A DNA stretch of 64,000 nt. Origin: Lysobacter sp. S4-A87 (GTDB lineage: Bacteria > Pseudomonadota > Gammaproteobacteria > Xanthomonadales > Xanthomonadaceae). The DNA lies in NCBI RefSeq assembly GCF_022637455.1, contig NZ_CP093341.1:3782001-3846000 (forward strand), given 5' to 3'. A model generated the notes under the pieces. It had not been told where the DNA came from. It did not search any database and was given only the letters and a program-made list of their open reading frames with translations. Positions within the stretch are counted from its first letter, which is position 1. Each line of letters begins with the position of its first letter. The position numbers and the translations under genes are program-made. This document shows positions 47,082 to 56,088 of the stretch, piece after piece.

Positions 47082-49502
47082 ATGAGCAAGAAACCCCCGA
47101 GTCGCGGCAAGTCCGGCCCCAAATCCCCCTCGCGCAAGTCATCCGGCGCTCCCGCAAAGGCGGGCAAGCCCGGCGGGGCCAGGAAGCCCGCCAAGCGTCC
47201 CGGCTGGCTGCCCGAGCCGCCGCCGAATCTGCCGGCCCGCGCAGGCGGCGGTGGCGTTCACCCGGGTGGATTCCACGACCCCTACGCCGAGCGTGAAGCC
47301 GCCCGCTACGCCGAGCCGATTGCCAGCCGCGAAGTGATCCTGCAGATGCTGGCCGACGGCGATGGCCCGATGCCCGCCGAGGAACTGGCCGAGCGCCTGG
47401 GCCTGGCCGCACCGGAACGCTTCGACGCGCTCGGCAAGCGCCTGGGCGCGATGGTTCGCGACGGCCAGCTGCTGCGCAATCGCATGGGCGAATTCCTGCC
47501 GGCGCAGCAGCTTGCGCTGGTGCCGGGCGTGGTGATTGCCAACCCCGATGGCTTCGGTTTCCTGCGCCTGGAAGGCGGCGGCGACGACCTGTTCCTGCCG
47601 CCGATGGAAATGCGCAAGGCCATGCACGGCGATCGCGTGCTCGCCAGTGTTACCGGCGTCGACCGCCGCGGCCGTCGCGAAGGCGCGATCACGCGCGTTC
47701 TCGAGCGTCGCCTCAACCGCCTGATCGGTCGTTTCGTGCTCGAGGCCGGCATCAGCTATGTGGTGCCCGACGACCGCCGCATCCAGCGCAACGTGCAGAT
47801 TCCGCCGGACGAGCGCCTGGGCGCGCAGAACGGCCAGCTGGTGGTCTGCGAGCTGCTGCAGGCGCCCGATCCGCAACGACCGCCGATCGGCCGCATCCTG
47901 GCCGTGCTCGGTGATCGCCTCACCGCCTCGCTGGCGGTGCAGGCGGCGATCCATGGTCACGAAATCCCGCACGAGTTCCCGCAGGAAGTGCTGGACGAAG
48001 CCGCGGCCGTGCCGTTGACCGTCGACGCCGCCACCGCGGCGCAGCGTGTCGATCTGCGCGCGCTGCAGCTGGTCACCATCGACGGCGAGGACGCCAAGGA
48101 CTTCGACGACGCGGTCTATTGCGAGCCCAACCGCGACGGCTTCCGCCTGATCGTGGCCATCGCCGACGTTTCCAGCTACGTGCGTCCCGGTACGCCGCTG
48201 GACGACGAAGCCCAGAAGCGCGCGACCTCGGTCTACTTCCCCGGCTTCGTCGTGCCGATGCTGCCGGAGACGCTGTCGAACGGCATCTGCTCGCTCAACC
48301 CGAAGGTCGACCGCCTGTGCTTCGTCTGCGACATGCAGATCGACCGGAATGGTGAAGTCGGCGAGTCGAAGTTCTACGAAGCGGTGATGAACTCGCACGC
48401 GCGCCTGACCTACACCCAGGTCTGGAACGCGGTGGGCGAGGGCATCGCCGACGATGCGCGCGAAGAGGCGCTCGCCCAGATCGGCTCGCTGCTGCCCAAC
48501 ATCCAGCGCCTGCACCAGCTCTACCAGATCCTGTCGAAGGCGCGCGAGCGCCGCGGCGCGATCGAGTTCGAGTCCAGTGAGGTGCGTTTTGTCCTCGGCG
48601 CCAAGGGCGAGGTGGTCCAGGCCGGCATGCTGCAGCGTAACGACGCGCACAAGCTGATCGAGGAATGCATGATCGCGGCGAACGTGGAAGCTGCGACGTA
48701 CCTGCTCGAGCACCACGTGCCCGCGCCGTATCGCATCCATGAGCGCCCGCCGGAGCAGAAGTACGCCGACCTGCAGGAGTTCCTCAAGGAATTCAAGCTG
48801 CGCATGCCGCCGTGGGCCAAGGTCGAGCCGCGCGACTTCACCATCCTGCTGAAGAAGGTGCGCGAGCGCGCCGATGCGGCGCTGATCGAGTCGGTGCTGC
48901 TGCGCAGCCAGTCGCTGGCGGTGTACTCGCCCGACAATGTCGGCCACTTCGGCCTGGCGCTGGCGGCGTATGCGCACTTCACGTCACCGATCCGGCGCTA
49001 CCCCGACCTGCTGGTGCACCGCGCGATCAAGTACGCGCTGACCGGCGGTCGTCCGGAGAAGTACCGCTACTCGCCCAGCGAGATGGCGGCCCTGACGCTG
49101 CAGTGCTCCGAGCGTGAGCGCCGTGCCGACGAGGCCGAGCGCGAGGTCGACGAGCGCTACCGTGCCGCATGGATGGAGCAGCATGTCGGCGGCGAGTTCG
49201 ACGGCGTGATCAGTGGCGTCACCAGCTTCGGCCTGTTCGTCGAGCTCGACAACTCCAAGGTCAACGGCCTGATCCACGTGACCCAGCTGCCGCACGACTA
49301 TTATCATTTCGACCCGATCCGCAAGACCCTCGCGGGTGAGCGCACGGGTCGCGAGTTCCGCCTGGGCGACCGCGTCAGCATCGTGGTGATGAAGGCCAGC
49401 GTCGAGGACCGCAAGATCGATTTCCGCCTGGTCGAGGTGCGCGGCGCCAAGCCGTTGCCGCCGCGCGGCCAGCCGGCCAAGCGGGCAAAGAAGCCTTACT
49501 GA
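47082..49502 (+). CDS. rnr: Ribonuclease R (3'-5' exoribonuclease)
   Basis: This 806-residue RNase II-family enzyme degrades structured RNA and takes part in mRNA decay and quality control. The N-terminal ~60 residues are basic and Pro/Gly-rich. Then come a winged helix (SREVILQMLADGDGPMPAEE), cold-shock domains (NPDGFGFLRLEGGGDDLFLP), the RNB core with active-site Asp cluster (VTIDGEDAKDFDDAVYCEP) and signature HFTSPIRRYPDLLVHRAIKY. An S1 domain (GVISGVTSFGLFVELDNSKV) and a basic tail end the protein. It runs ahead of rlmB, a common pairing. Confidence 0.95.
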   Translation: MSKKPPSRGKSGPKSPSRKSSGAPAKAGKPGGARKPAKRPGWLPEPPPNLPARAGGGGVHPGGFHDPYAEREAARYAEPIASREVILQMLADGDGPMPAEELAERLGLAAPERFDALGKRLGAMVRDGQLLRNRMGEFLPAQQLALVPGVVIANPDGFGFLRLEGGGDDLFLPPMEMRKAMHGDRVLASVTGVDRRGRREGAITRVLERRLNRLIGRFVLEAGISYVVPDDRRIQRNVQIPPDERLGAQNGQLVVCELLQAPDPQRPPIGRILAVLGDRLTASLAVQAAIHGHEIPHEFPQEVLDEAAAVPLTVDAATAAQRVDLRALQLVTIDGEDAKDFDDAVYCEPNRDGFRLIVAIADVSSYVRPGTPLDDEAQKRATSVYFPGFVVPMLPETLSNGICSLNPKVDRLCFVCDMQIDRNGEVGESKFYEAVMNSHARLTYTQVWNAVGEGIADDAREEALAQIGSLLPNIQRLHQLYQILSKARERRGAIEFESSEVRFVLGAKGEVVQAGMLQRNDAHKLIEECMIAANVEAATYLLEHHVPAPYRIHERPPEQKYADLQEFLKEFKLRMPPWAKVEPRDFTILLKKVRERADAALIESVLLRSQSLAVYSPDNVGHFGLALAAYAHFTSPIRRYPDLLVHRAIKYALTGGRPEKYRYSPSEMAALTLQCSERERRADEAEREVDERYRAAWMEQHVGGEFDGVISGVTSFGLFVELDNSKVNGLIHVTQLPHDYYHFDPIRKTLAGERTGREFRLGDRVSIVVMKASVEDRKIDFRLVEVRGAKPLPPRGQPAKRAKKPY

Positions 49503-49578
49503 AGCCGCTTTGCTGAAGCAGCCCCATTGATGGTCACACCCGGTGCGGCATCCGCCCGCCGGGCCACGAGAGAAAGCA

Positions 49579-50340
49579 ATGAGTCAGAAGCAGTGGATTG
49601 CCGGCATCAACGCGGTCGCAGCCGCGCTCGAGCACGATGCCGAGCACGTCCGTGAAGTGCTGATCGAAGCCGGCGCCAAGAACCCGCGCATCGTCGAGAT
49701 CGAAGCCAACGCCCGGCGCATGGACATCGACGTGCGTCGCGTCGCCACCCAGGCGCTCGATGGCGTCGTCGGCAACCTGCGCCACCAGGGCGTGGTCGCG
49801 CGTTATGCCGCGGCCAAGACCTGGAACGAGAACGAGCTTGAAGCGCTGGTCGAAGCCGCCGAGGGCCGCGCGCTGCTGCTGATCCTCGACGGCGTGCAGG
49901 ACCCGCACAACCTCGGCGCCTGCCTGCGCAGCGCCGCGGCAGCGGGTGTCACCGCGGTGATCATCCCCAAGGACAAGTCGGTGCAGGTCAACGCGACCGT
50001 GCGCAAGACTTCCGCCGGTGCCGCCGACAGCGTCGCGGTGATCCCGGTGACCAACCTGGCCCGCACCATGCGCGACCTGCAGAAGCTCGGCGTGTGGTTG
50101 TACGGCCTGGCGGGCGAGGCGGACACCTCGCTGTACTCGCTGGACCTGAGCGGCAACGTCGGCCTGGTGCTTGGCGGCGAAGCAGACGGCCTGCGCCGCC
50201 TCACCCGCGAGAACTGCGACCAGCTGGTGAAGATCCCGATGCCGGGCGCCGGTTCGCTGGGCGTCGAGAGCCTGAACGTCTCCGTGGCCGCGGGCGTGAC
50301 GCTGTTCGAAGTAGTTCGCCAGCGCGGCGCCTCAAAGTAA
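49579..50340 (+). CDS. rlmB: 23S rRNA (guanosine-2'-O-)-methyltransferase RlmB
   Basis: This 253-residue SPOUT-family methyltransferase modifies G2251 of 23S rRNA. It has an N-terminal L30e-like substrate-binding domain (WIAGINAVAAALEHDAEHVR, NLRHQGVVA). The C-terminal knot has LILDGVQDPHNLGACLRSA, VGLVLGGEADGLRRLTRENC and IPMPGAGSLGVESLNVSVA. ATG at 49579 (MSQKQWIAGINA) follows a GAGAAAG ribosome site; a start at 49543 adds nothing conserved. It lies 76 bases after rnr. Confidence 0.95.
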   Translation: MSQKQWIAGINAVAAALEHDAEHVREVLIEAGAKNPRIVEIEANARRMDIDVRRVATQALDGVVGNLRHQGVVARYAAAKTWNENELEALVEAAEGRALLLILDGVQDPHNLGACLRSAAAAGVTAVIIPKDKSVQVNATVRKTSAGAADSVAVIPVTNLARTMRDLQKLGVWLYGLAGEADTSLYSLDLSGNVGLVLGGEADGLRRLTRENCDQLVKIPMPGAGSLGVESLNVSVAAGVTLFEVVRQRGASK

Positions 50341-50348
50341 CGTCGCGT

Positions 50349-50381
50349 CGTAGCCCGGGTAAGCGAAGCGCACCCGGGACA
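50349..50381. repeat. 33-bp dispersed repeat, copy 1
   Basis: A 33-base hairpin-forming sequence starting CGTAGCCCGGGTAAGCGAAG is identical to 61529-61561. CCCGGGT and ACCCGGG form the arms. It sits just after rlmB. Confidence 0.9.
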
Positions 50382-50433
50382 CGGTTACGTGCCGGACAGA
50401 TCGCCCGTGGTACCGTGCGGCCCACATCAGGAA

Positions 50434-50477
50434 GCGGGGACGACCCCGCCTCTCCATCATCGCAAGGGGACGGCCCC
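50434..50477 (+). ncRNA. Guanidine-II (mini-ykkC) riboswitch
   Basis: Two small hairpins have the diagnostic ACGR loops. Hairpin 1 (50434-50449) has stem GCGGGG/CCCCGC with loop ACGA. Hairpin 2 (50466-50477) has stem GGGG/CCCC with loop ACGG. They are 16 bases apart and end 22 bases before the gdx ATG, with the ribosome site between. Guanidinium binding to both loops exposes the ribosome site in this class. The motif and the downstream gene agree perfectly. Confidence 0.92.
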
Positions 50478-50499
50478 ACCTTGGATTGGAGACGTTGTC

Positions 50500-50817
50500 A
50501 TGCCCTGGATCATTCTCGTACTCGCCGGCCTGTTCGAAGTGGGCTGGGCGATCGGCCTCAAGTACACCGACGGTTTCAGCAAGCTGTGGCCCACGGTCGG
50601 CACGGTGGCGGCCATGGCGATCAGCCTGGGCCTGCTCGGTATCGCGATGAAGTCGCTGCCGGTCGGCACCGCTTATGCGATCTGGGTCGGTGTCGGCGCG
50701 GTCGGTACCGTGATACTCGGCATCGTGTTGTTCAACGAGCCGATGAACGCGCTGCGAATGATCAGCGTCGGCCTGATCATTGCCGGACTGGTCGGGTTGA
50801 AGCTGGCCTCGCCCTGA
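50500..50817 (+). CDS. gdx: Guanidinium exporter Gdx (SugE-type SMR protein)
   Basis: This 105-residue, four-helix small multidrug resistance protein begins MPWIILVLAGLFEVGWAIGL. It has the catalytic Glu in FEVGWA and the Gdx-type sequence KYTDGFSKLWPT, GTAYAIWVGVGAVGTVILGI and FNEPMNALRMISVGLIIAGL. SugE/Gdx exports guanidinium in exchange for protons. ATG at 50500 lies after a GGAGAC ribosome site; an upstream frame overlaps the riboswitch and is not coding. Confidence 0.95.
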   Translation: MPWIILVLAGLFEVGWAIGLKYTDGFSKLWPTVGTVAAMAISLGLLGIAMKSLPVGTAYAIWVGVGAVGTVILGIVLFNEPMNALRMISVGLIIAGLVGLKLASP

Positions 50818-50845
50818 GGGTCGCGACTGAGGCAGCTCTACCTGC

Positions 50846-51523
50846 TCAGGCGGATGCGGGCGCAGGCGGCGATACCGCCGGCAATGGCGTCGGCCACGCG
50901 TTGACGATCTTGCAGAACAGCTGCGCGGTGCGCTCGGTGTCGTACACCGCCGAGTGCGCCTCTTCGCCGTTCCAGTCGAAGCCGGCGGCCTGCACGGCAC
51001 GTGCCAGCACGGTCTGGCCGTAGGCGACACCGGCCAGCGTCACCGTGTCGAACACGCTGAAAGGATGGAACGGGTTGCGCTTGTGCCCGCTGCGCGCGAC
51101 CGCGGCATTGAGGAAGTTCAGGTCGAAGTGGGCGTTGTGGCCGACCAGGATTGCGCGCTGGCAGCCGTGCTTCTTCGCCGCCGCGCGCACCGGCGCAAAC
51201 ACTGTCTCGAGCGCGGCGCGCTCGGGCAGTGCATTGCGGAACGGATGGTCGATGTCGATGCCGGTGATCTCCAGCGACTTCGGGTCGATCTCCGTTCCCG
51301 TCGCGGGCACGACATGGCTGCTGGTGATCTCGCCGACCACCAGCAGGCCATTGGCATCGAGGTCGATCGGGGCCACCGCGATCTCGAGCAGCGCATGCCG
51401 GTTCCAGTCGAAGCCACCGGTTTCGACGTCCACCACGACCGGCAGGAAGCCGCGGAAGCGGTTCGCGAGCGTCGGATGGGCGGGGGCGTCGGGGGTTTTG
51501 GGGGGGGAGCCAGCATCGGTCAT
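50846..51523 (-). CDS. rnt: Ribonuclease T
   Basis: This 225-residue DEDDh exoribonuclease trims tRNA and other stable RNA 3' ends. The motifs are present: Asp and Glu in [14 protein letters not shown], Asp in [13 protein letters not shown], and His/Asp in [17 protein letters not shown]. The ATG at 51523 follows the TTG-CCC alternative; the N-terminal ~15 residues are Pro-rich and unconserved. It is convergent with gdx. Confidence 0.94.
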   Translation of the reverse strand: MTDAGSPPKTPDAPAHPTLANRFRGFLPVVVDVETGGFDWNRHALLEIAVAPIDLDANGLLVVGEITSSHVVPATGTEIDPKSLEITGIDIDHPFRNALPERAALETVFAPVRAAAKKHGCQRAILVGHNAHFDLNFLNAAVARSGHKRNPFHPFSVFDTVTLAGVAYGQTVLARAVQAAGFDWNGEEAHSAVYDTERTAQLFCKIVNAWPTPLPAVSPPAPASA

Positions 51524-51549
51524 GGGCAAAAGCCTAGCAGACGCGCATA

Positions 51550-52197
51550 TCAGCGTAGCCAGCGCCGGGCCAGCAGCAGCAACGGACCGGCCGCGGCAAT
51601 CAGCGCCCCCGGCAACGGCAGCAGCATCGCCACGACCGGGCCGCTCAGCAGCAGGACAACGCCCCAGCCGACGGCGTCATCGTGCGGTTTCGGCGACGGC
51701 ATCGCCGCCAGTCGCGCCGCCAGCACATCGATGCTCAACCGGCCGCCGCCGTGGAAGATCAGCGGAACCAGCATCACCAGGAAAATCAGCGGCAGCTTGT
51801 AGTTGCCAGCGCCGGCATCGCTGATCGCATAGCCCTGGGCCAGTTGCGCCAGGCCCATCCAGTCGGTCGGCCAATGCACTGCGGCAATCGCCACCACCGT
51901 CAGCACGAACAGCGAGGCGGCGAAGAATCGCGTGCACATCCCGATCAGCAGTGCGATGCCGCCGATAAGTTCGAACCAGGTCGCCATCGTCCAGCTCAGA
52001 TCGGCCGGTATCCGGTCGAACGGGAACGGAAACGCCTCCATGATCTGCCCGAACCAGTTCTCGCCGCGCAGTTTCTCGCGACCGGCTTCAAAGAACTCCC
52101 AGGCCAGGACCAGGCGCAGGCCGAGGGGGGCGACCCAGGCGCCCATGCCTTCCAGACGGTTGCGCCAGGTGGTCAGGCCGTACTTGCTGTCGAACAT
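51550..52197 (-). CDS. DoxX-family membrane protein
   Basis: This 215-residue membrane protein has about five helices with the DoxX landmarks [39 protein letters not shown] and ALLIGM-type repeats, with HWP near the middle. DoxX-type proteins are frequently encoded next to DUF692/DUF2063 modification operons, as here. It lies just downstream of hvfC in the same orientation with a 58-base gap. Its exact function is unknown. Confidence 0.85.
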   Translation of the reverse strand: MFDSKYGLTTWRNRLEGMGAWVAPLGLRLVLAWEFFEAGREKLRGENWFGQIMEAFPFPFDRIPADLSWTMATWFELIGGIALLIGMCTRFFAASLFVLTVVAIAAVHWPTDWMGLAQLAQGYAISDAGAGNYKLPLIFLVMLVPLIFHGGGRLSIDVLAARLAAMPSPKPHDDAVGWGVVLLLSGPVVAMLLPLPGALIAAAGPLLLLARRWLR

Positions 52198-52255
52198 CGT
52201 GGTGCTCCTTGCTGGACGACGCCGGCATGGCGTCAGTCCTTACAAGAGGCACCCA

Positions 52256-53053
52256 TCAGGCCGATGGATTCGCGCGACGAACGCCAAGCACGACACCGTT
52301 GCCGCGCATCTGCTCCAGCAACGCGGCGCCCTGTTCGACGAACGCAACGATATCGCTGCTGCCGGCTTCGGCGGCCAGCGCCTGAAGGTGCTGGCGGCCA
52401 TCGAGCTGCGGTGACTCGCCCAGGCGCTGGACGAGACGGAAGGCCAGCGGACTGAGTTCGGAGAACCGCACCGTGCCGTCGTCGTCGCGACGAAGCAGCA
52501 GCAGGGTAGGTGCTGCGGGAGGTTGGTCGGGCTGGAATTCCGGACCGATGCGGTGCACCGGCCAGGCGTAGGCCAGTGGCCAGGCCAGCGGGGAAAGTGC
52601 GGGCGCGCCGTCGAGCAGGCTGCCGTCGGGGTCGGCACCGGTATCGTCGTCGACCTCGGCGATCTGCAGGGCCAGTTCGACCCATTCGTAGTGCGCCAGT
52701 TCCTGCAGGAACGGCGGATCGCCGGCCTGGTTGCCTTGAGCGCGGCCGCCTTCAGAGCGCAATTCCAGGTAGCGCAGGAACTCGCGCGCGATCTCGGGAA
52801 ACAGTGGCGTGTGGCAACGGTGGTCGCGGTAGAAATCGCGCACCAGGGCCTTCCAGGCATCCTCACCGAGAAGCTTGCAGATGACCGGGAAGTTGCCGGA
52901 CAACAGGCCTTCGATGTTGTTGAACAGCAGCTCGCGGTAGATCGCCAGGCGGCGATCCTCGAAGCCTTCCGGCGCCGGGCTCGCCTGCGGGTCGCGCAGG
53001 TGCCGGGTCAGCGCGAACTGCTGCGCGCGCAGGCGATCGGGAGCCTCAGCCAT
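52256..53053 (-). CDS. DUF2063 partner protein of the MNIO modification system (HvfC/BufC-like)
   Basis: This 265-residue protein has the DUF2063 N-terminal block ([19 protein letters not shown], then [20 protein letters not shown] and [20 protein letters not shown]). Proteins of this type act as the partner that presents the precursor peptide to the DUF692 oxidase. It overlaps the DUF692 gene by eight bases, which indicates tight coupling. Confidence 0.88.
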   Translation of the reverse strand: MAEAPDRLRAQQFALTRHLRDPQASPAPEGFEDRRLAIYRELLFNNIEGLLSGNFPVICKLLGEDAWKALVRDFYRDHRCHTPLFPEIAREFLRYLELRSEGGRAQGNQAGDPPFLQELAHYEWVELALQIAEVDDDTGADPDGSLLDGAPALSPLAWPLAYAWPVHRIGPEFQPDQPPAAPTLLLLRRDDDGTVRFSELSPLAFRLVQRLGESPQLDGRQHLQALAAEAGSSDIVAFVEQGAALLEQMRGNGVVLGVRRANPSA

Positions 53054-53924
53054 GCGCGCGCCTGGCGTGCGGTGGCGACACGTCGTCCATCACCTTGCGG
53101 ATGGTGGCCAGTTCGCCGACCAGTTCGGCGTAGGGCGGAAAGTTGAAGTCGCGCTCGAGCAGCGTCGGGCGCAATCCGTGCACCCGGTAGGCCTCGCCGA
53201 GCAGCGACCAGACCGCGTCCTTGACCGCGGCGCCATGGGTGTCGACCTTGAGGTCGTCGGCTTCGTCGTAGTGGCCGGCGACGTGGATGTAGGCGATGCG
53301 TTCGCGCGGCAGCGCGGCGAGGAATTCACTGGCGTCGTAGCGGTGGTTGATCGCGTTGACGTAGATGTTGTTGACGTCGAGGAGGAGGTCGCAATCGGCC
53401 TCGGCCAGGACGGCATTGATGAAGTCGATCTCGCTCAGCGCCGGCTGGTCGCGATCGGCCGGGGCGGGGGCGTAGTAGGAGACGTTCTCGACCGCGATGC
53501 GGCGGCCGACGATGTCCTGGGTCTGGCGGATGCGCGAGGCGACGTGGTGCACCGCTTCCTCGGTGAACGGAATCGGCAGCAGGTCATAAAGGTGGCCATC
53601 GTCGCTGCAATAGCTCAAGTGCTCGCTGTAGAGCGGCACGCGGTGCAGGTCGAGGAAACGGCGTACGCGATGCAGGAAGGTCTCGTCGAGCGGTGCCACG
53701 CCGCCGAGCGACAGCGACAGGCCGTGGCAGACCAGCGCATGGCGGGAGGTGAGGTCCTGGAGCGCTTCACCGAATCTTCCGCCGACACCGATCCAGTTTT
53801 CCGGCGCGCATTCGAGGAAGTCGAAGTCGCCGGGCGCGGCCGCCTGCAGCGGGCCCAGAAGGGCCCGCCGCAAGCCGAGGCCGGCGGCACCAGGATCAAG
53901 CTGGACGATGCCGTCCGCGGTCAT
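53046..53924 (-). CDS. DUF692 multinuclear iron oxidative enzyme (MNIO; HvfB/BufB-like)
   Basis: This 292-residue TIM-barrel, iron-dependent enzyme modifies cysteines of ribosomal peptides. It has the barrel and metal motifs [96 protein letters not shown] and [15 protein letters not shown]. Relatives turn Cys into thiooxazole or oxazolone-thioamide. It starts three bases after the precursor gene, leaving no room for another gene. Confidence 0.92.
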   Translation of the reverse strand: MTADGIVQLDPGAAGLGLRRALLGPLQAAAPGDFDFLECAPENWIGVGGRFGEALQDLTSRHALVCHGLSLSLGGVAPLDETFLHRVRRFLDLHRVPLYSEHLSYCSDDGHLYDLLPIPFTEEAVHHVASRIRQTQDIVGRRIAVENVSYYAPAPADRDQPALSEIDFINAVLAEADCDLLLDVNNIYVNAINHRYDASEFLAALPRERIAYIHVAGHYDEADDLKVDTHGAAVKDAVWSLLGEAYRVHGLRPTLLERDFNFPPYAELVGELATIRKVMDDVSPPHARRAHG

Positions 53925-53927
53925 GGC

Positions 53928-54320
53928 TCAGGCCGAGCCACCGCACTTGCCTTCGCCGCACTTGCCTTCACCGGCCTTCTTCTTGTCCTTGTCGGCGCCG
54001 CACTTGCCTTCGCCGGTGGCCTTGGCTTCGTCGGCACTGATGAAGCCGTCCTTGTTGGTGTCGTGTGCGGCGAACTTGCTGGTGTCGCCCTTGTGGGCGG
54101 CGCCGAACTCGGCCTTGGAGACCTTGCCGTCCTTGTCGGTGTCCATCTTGTCGACGCCGCAGCTGCCTTCGGCGGCCTTGGTGTCGGACGCGGCCGCGCC
54201 GGCGCCGAGCATGTAGCCGGAGGCAAGGTCGCTCATCGCGAATGCGGAGCCGGACAGGGCCAGGCCGCCGACGATGGCGCCGAGGGCGAGGGCGATGGGT
54301 TTGTTGGTTTGCTTCGACAT
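53928..54320 (-). CDS. EF-hand protein with EGKCG motifs: probable MNIO-modified precursor (bufferin/HvfA-like)
   Basis: This 130-residue exported protein has a signal peptide (LALGAIVGGLALSGSAFAMS, about 10-30). Two canonical EF-hand loops follow: DTDKDGKVSKAE (60-71) and DTNKDGFISADE (87-98). The tail has three EGKCG motifs, with Cys107, Cys121 and Cys126; Cys54 lies before the first EF-hand. EGKCG is the typical core of DUF692 substrates. It heads the operon with the DUF692, DUF2063 and DoxX genes. The combination of EF-hands with the modified core suggests a calcium-responsive copper-binding protein, but this is inference. Confidence 0.82.
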   Translation of the reverse strand: MSKQTNKPIALALGAIVGGLALSGSAFAMSDLASGYMLGAGAAASDTKAAEGSCGVDKMDTDKDGKVSKAEFGAAHKGDTSKFAAHDTNKDGFISADEAKATGEGKCGADKDKKKAGEGKCGEGKCGGSA

Positions 54321-54432
54321 TGGTTCTCTCCTGCGGGTGGTGGCGGGGGATCCGCCTTGGATAACGGTCCGGACGATCAGGTTCGAAAATCGGTTCCGTT
54401 GCCGGAAAGAGGCACCGGTGGGGCAAAAGGAT

Positions 54433-54948
54433 TCACTGGCTGAGGTAATCGCGTGCCAGTGCGCGTGCGCGATGCAGTCGCGATTTGACGGCTTCGCTTG
54501 TTAGTGCGAGGTGGTCGGCAATCTCGGCGATGGTAAGTCCCTCCAGGTCGCGCAGTAGTACCACTTCCCGGTAGTGGGCGGGCAAGGATTCCAGCGCTGC
54601 GGCAACATCGTGACGCCACTCGGCTGGCTCAGGCGTGACTACCGGCATGATCTCCTCGGTGATGGCGTCGCCGGTGATCCAGCGCCGACCGCGTTTGAGC
54701 CGGTTGCACTCGCGCTTGACGATGCGGAACGCCCATGAAGTGAAGCATTCGAGCGTGCGCAGGTCGCAGAGCTTGCGTGAAACCGTTATCAGGCTTTCTT
54801 GCACGGCGTCTTCGACATCGTTGATGACGCAATGGAATTCGGCATAGCGGCGCAGGTCCTGGCGTGAACGGCGCAGCACGCGCTCGAGCGCGAACGAGTC
54901 GCCCATGCGCGCCGCTTCCAGCTCGCCATTGGCCATAAGGTGCTTCAT
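54433..54948 (-). CDS. ECF-type RNA polymerase sigma factor
   Basis: This 171-residue sigma-70 family protein has region 2 (LERVLRRSRQDLRRYAEFHC, INDVEDAVQESLITVSRKLC) and region 4 with a helix-turn-helix (LPAHYREVVLLRDLEGLTIA, LALTSEAVKSRLHRARALAR). The ATG at 54948 is preferred because an AGGAG site lies upstream. A longer frame to 55005 is less likely. No anti-sigma gene follows. It runs into the EF-hand precursor gene about 110 bases later, so it may control this operon. Confidence 0.85.
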   Translation of the reverse strand: MKHLMANGELEAARMGDSFALERVLRRSRQDLRRYAEFHCVINDVEDAVQESLITVSRKLCDLRTLECFTSWAFRIVKRECNRLKRGRRWITGDAITEEIMPVVTPEPAEWRHDVAAALESLPAHYREVVLLRDLEGLTIAEIADHLALTSEAVKSRLHRARALARDYLSQ

Positions 54949-55321
54949 GCCGCGAGGTTCTCCTGACTGAGCTTGGGGCCAGGCGGGGGCCGGCGCATAA
55001 GCCATGAGTTGGGGAGGGGGCGGAATGATTCAGCGCGGAGCGATAATCCGCGGCCGTATTTAGAATTCGTTCAGTTCCGCCGCCCGGTGAGGGCGACTGG
55101 GTCGCTGGCCCCTGGAGAGGGCGACGGACCATGGTAGCCAGCCCGCTGGGCGGCAGCCTATCCGGTGCTGGATGGATCACAGGCGGATGCACGGCTGGAG
55201 CATTCACAGCCGCGGCGCCAACTGTTTGCAGGTGCTGGCGCGGAACCCCGGCCAGCCGGCAGTCGGGCACGCAAGCGCCCGCTGACAAGGATGTTCCCGA
55301 TGACGAGTGCCGGGAGCGGTA
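54949..55321. other. Intergenic region between the ECF sigma gene and phoU
   Basis: These 373 bases lie upstream of the sigma gene and downstream of phoU (both leftward). It should contain the sigma promoter and a phoU terminator. I see no gene, hairpin with a T-run, or repeat. Confidence 0.4.
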
Positions 55322-56032
55322 TCAGAGCGCGCCGGTGGTGCTGCTGTCGTCGCGCTTCTCGCGCGGCGGCAACAGCTCCTCGCCCCTGACCAGGAACCAG
55401 ACGTTCTCGGCGATGTTGGTGGCGTGGTCGCCGATCCGCTCGATGTTCTTGGCCATGAACAGCAGGTGCGTGCAGCCGGTGATGCTGCGCGCATCTTCCA
55501 TCATGTACGTCAGCAGCTCGCGGAACAGCGCGGTGTAGGCGATATCGATCTCGGCATCGCGGGCGCGAACGCGCTGGGCCAGTTCGATGTTGTTGTCGCG
55601 GTAGGCGGCGAGTACATCGCGCAGCTGCTGTACCGCCAGTGTGCCGATCGCGTGCAGTCCGCTGATGTGCGGCAACGGCGGCGACAGGTTCAGGGCCGTG
55701 GAACGCTTGGCGACATTGGCCGCGTAGTCGCCGATGCGCTCGATGTCGGCCGCGATGCGGATCGCGGACAGGATCTCGCGCAGGTCGCGCGCCATCGGGC
55801 CGCGCAGCGCCAGCTTCATCACGTCGTGGCTGATTTCCAGCTCCAGCGCGTCGATGGCTTCGTCATTGGCGATGATGCGCTCGGCGGCCTTGTCGTCGCG
55901 GCGCTGCACGACATCGAGGGCGGCCTCGAGTTGCGAGGCGGCCATCTCGCCCATCCGCAGGGTTTCGTTGAGCAGCCGGCGCTGCTCTTCGTCGTAGCTC
56001 TTGACGATGTGGTCGTGCATTTGGGTGCTCAT
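55322..56032 (-). CDS. phoU: Phosphate signalling regulator PhoU
   Basis: This 236-residue all-helical protein has two three-helix bundles, each with metal-binding E/D motifs: MARDLREILSAIRIAADIER followed by IGDYAANVAKRS, and FMAKNIERIGDHATNIAENV. It represses PhoR signalling when phosphate is plentiful and interacts with PstSCAB. ATG at 56032 (MSTQMHDHIVKSYDEEQRR) is chosen; upstream in-frame sequence is from pstB's shadow. It follows pstB by 56 bases. Confidence 0.94.
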   Translation of the reverse strand: MSTQMHDHIVKSYDEEQRRLLNETLRMGEMAASQLEAALDVVQRRDDKAAERIIANDEAIDALELEISHDVMKLALRGPMARDLREILSAIRIAADIERIGDYAANVAKRSTALNLSPPLPHISGLHAIGTLAVQQLRDVLAAYRDNNIELAQRVRARDAEIDIAYTALFRELLTYMMEDARSITGCTHLLFMAKNIERIGDHATNIAENVWFLVRGEELLPPREKRDDSSTTGAL

Positions 56033-56088
56033 GAAGGGTGTCCTGTGTGATCCCTTCTCCCGCGCACGGTGGAAGGGCTCGAAATGCA

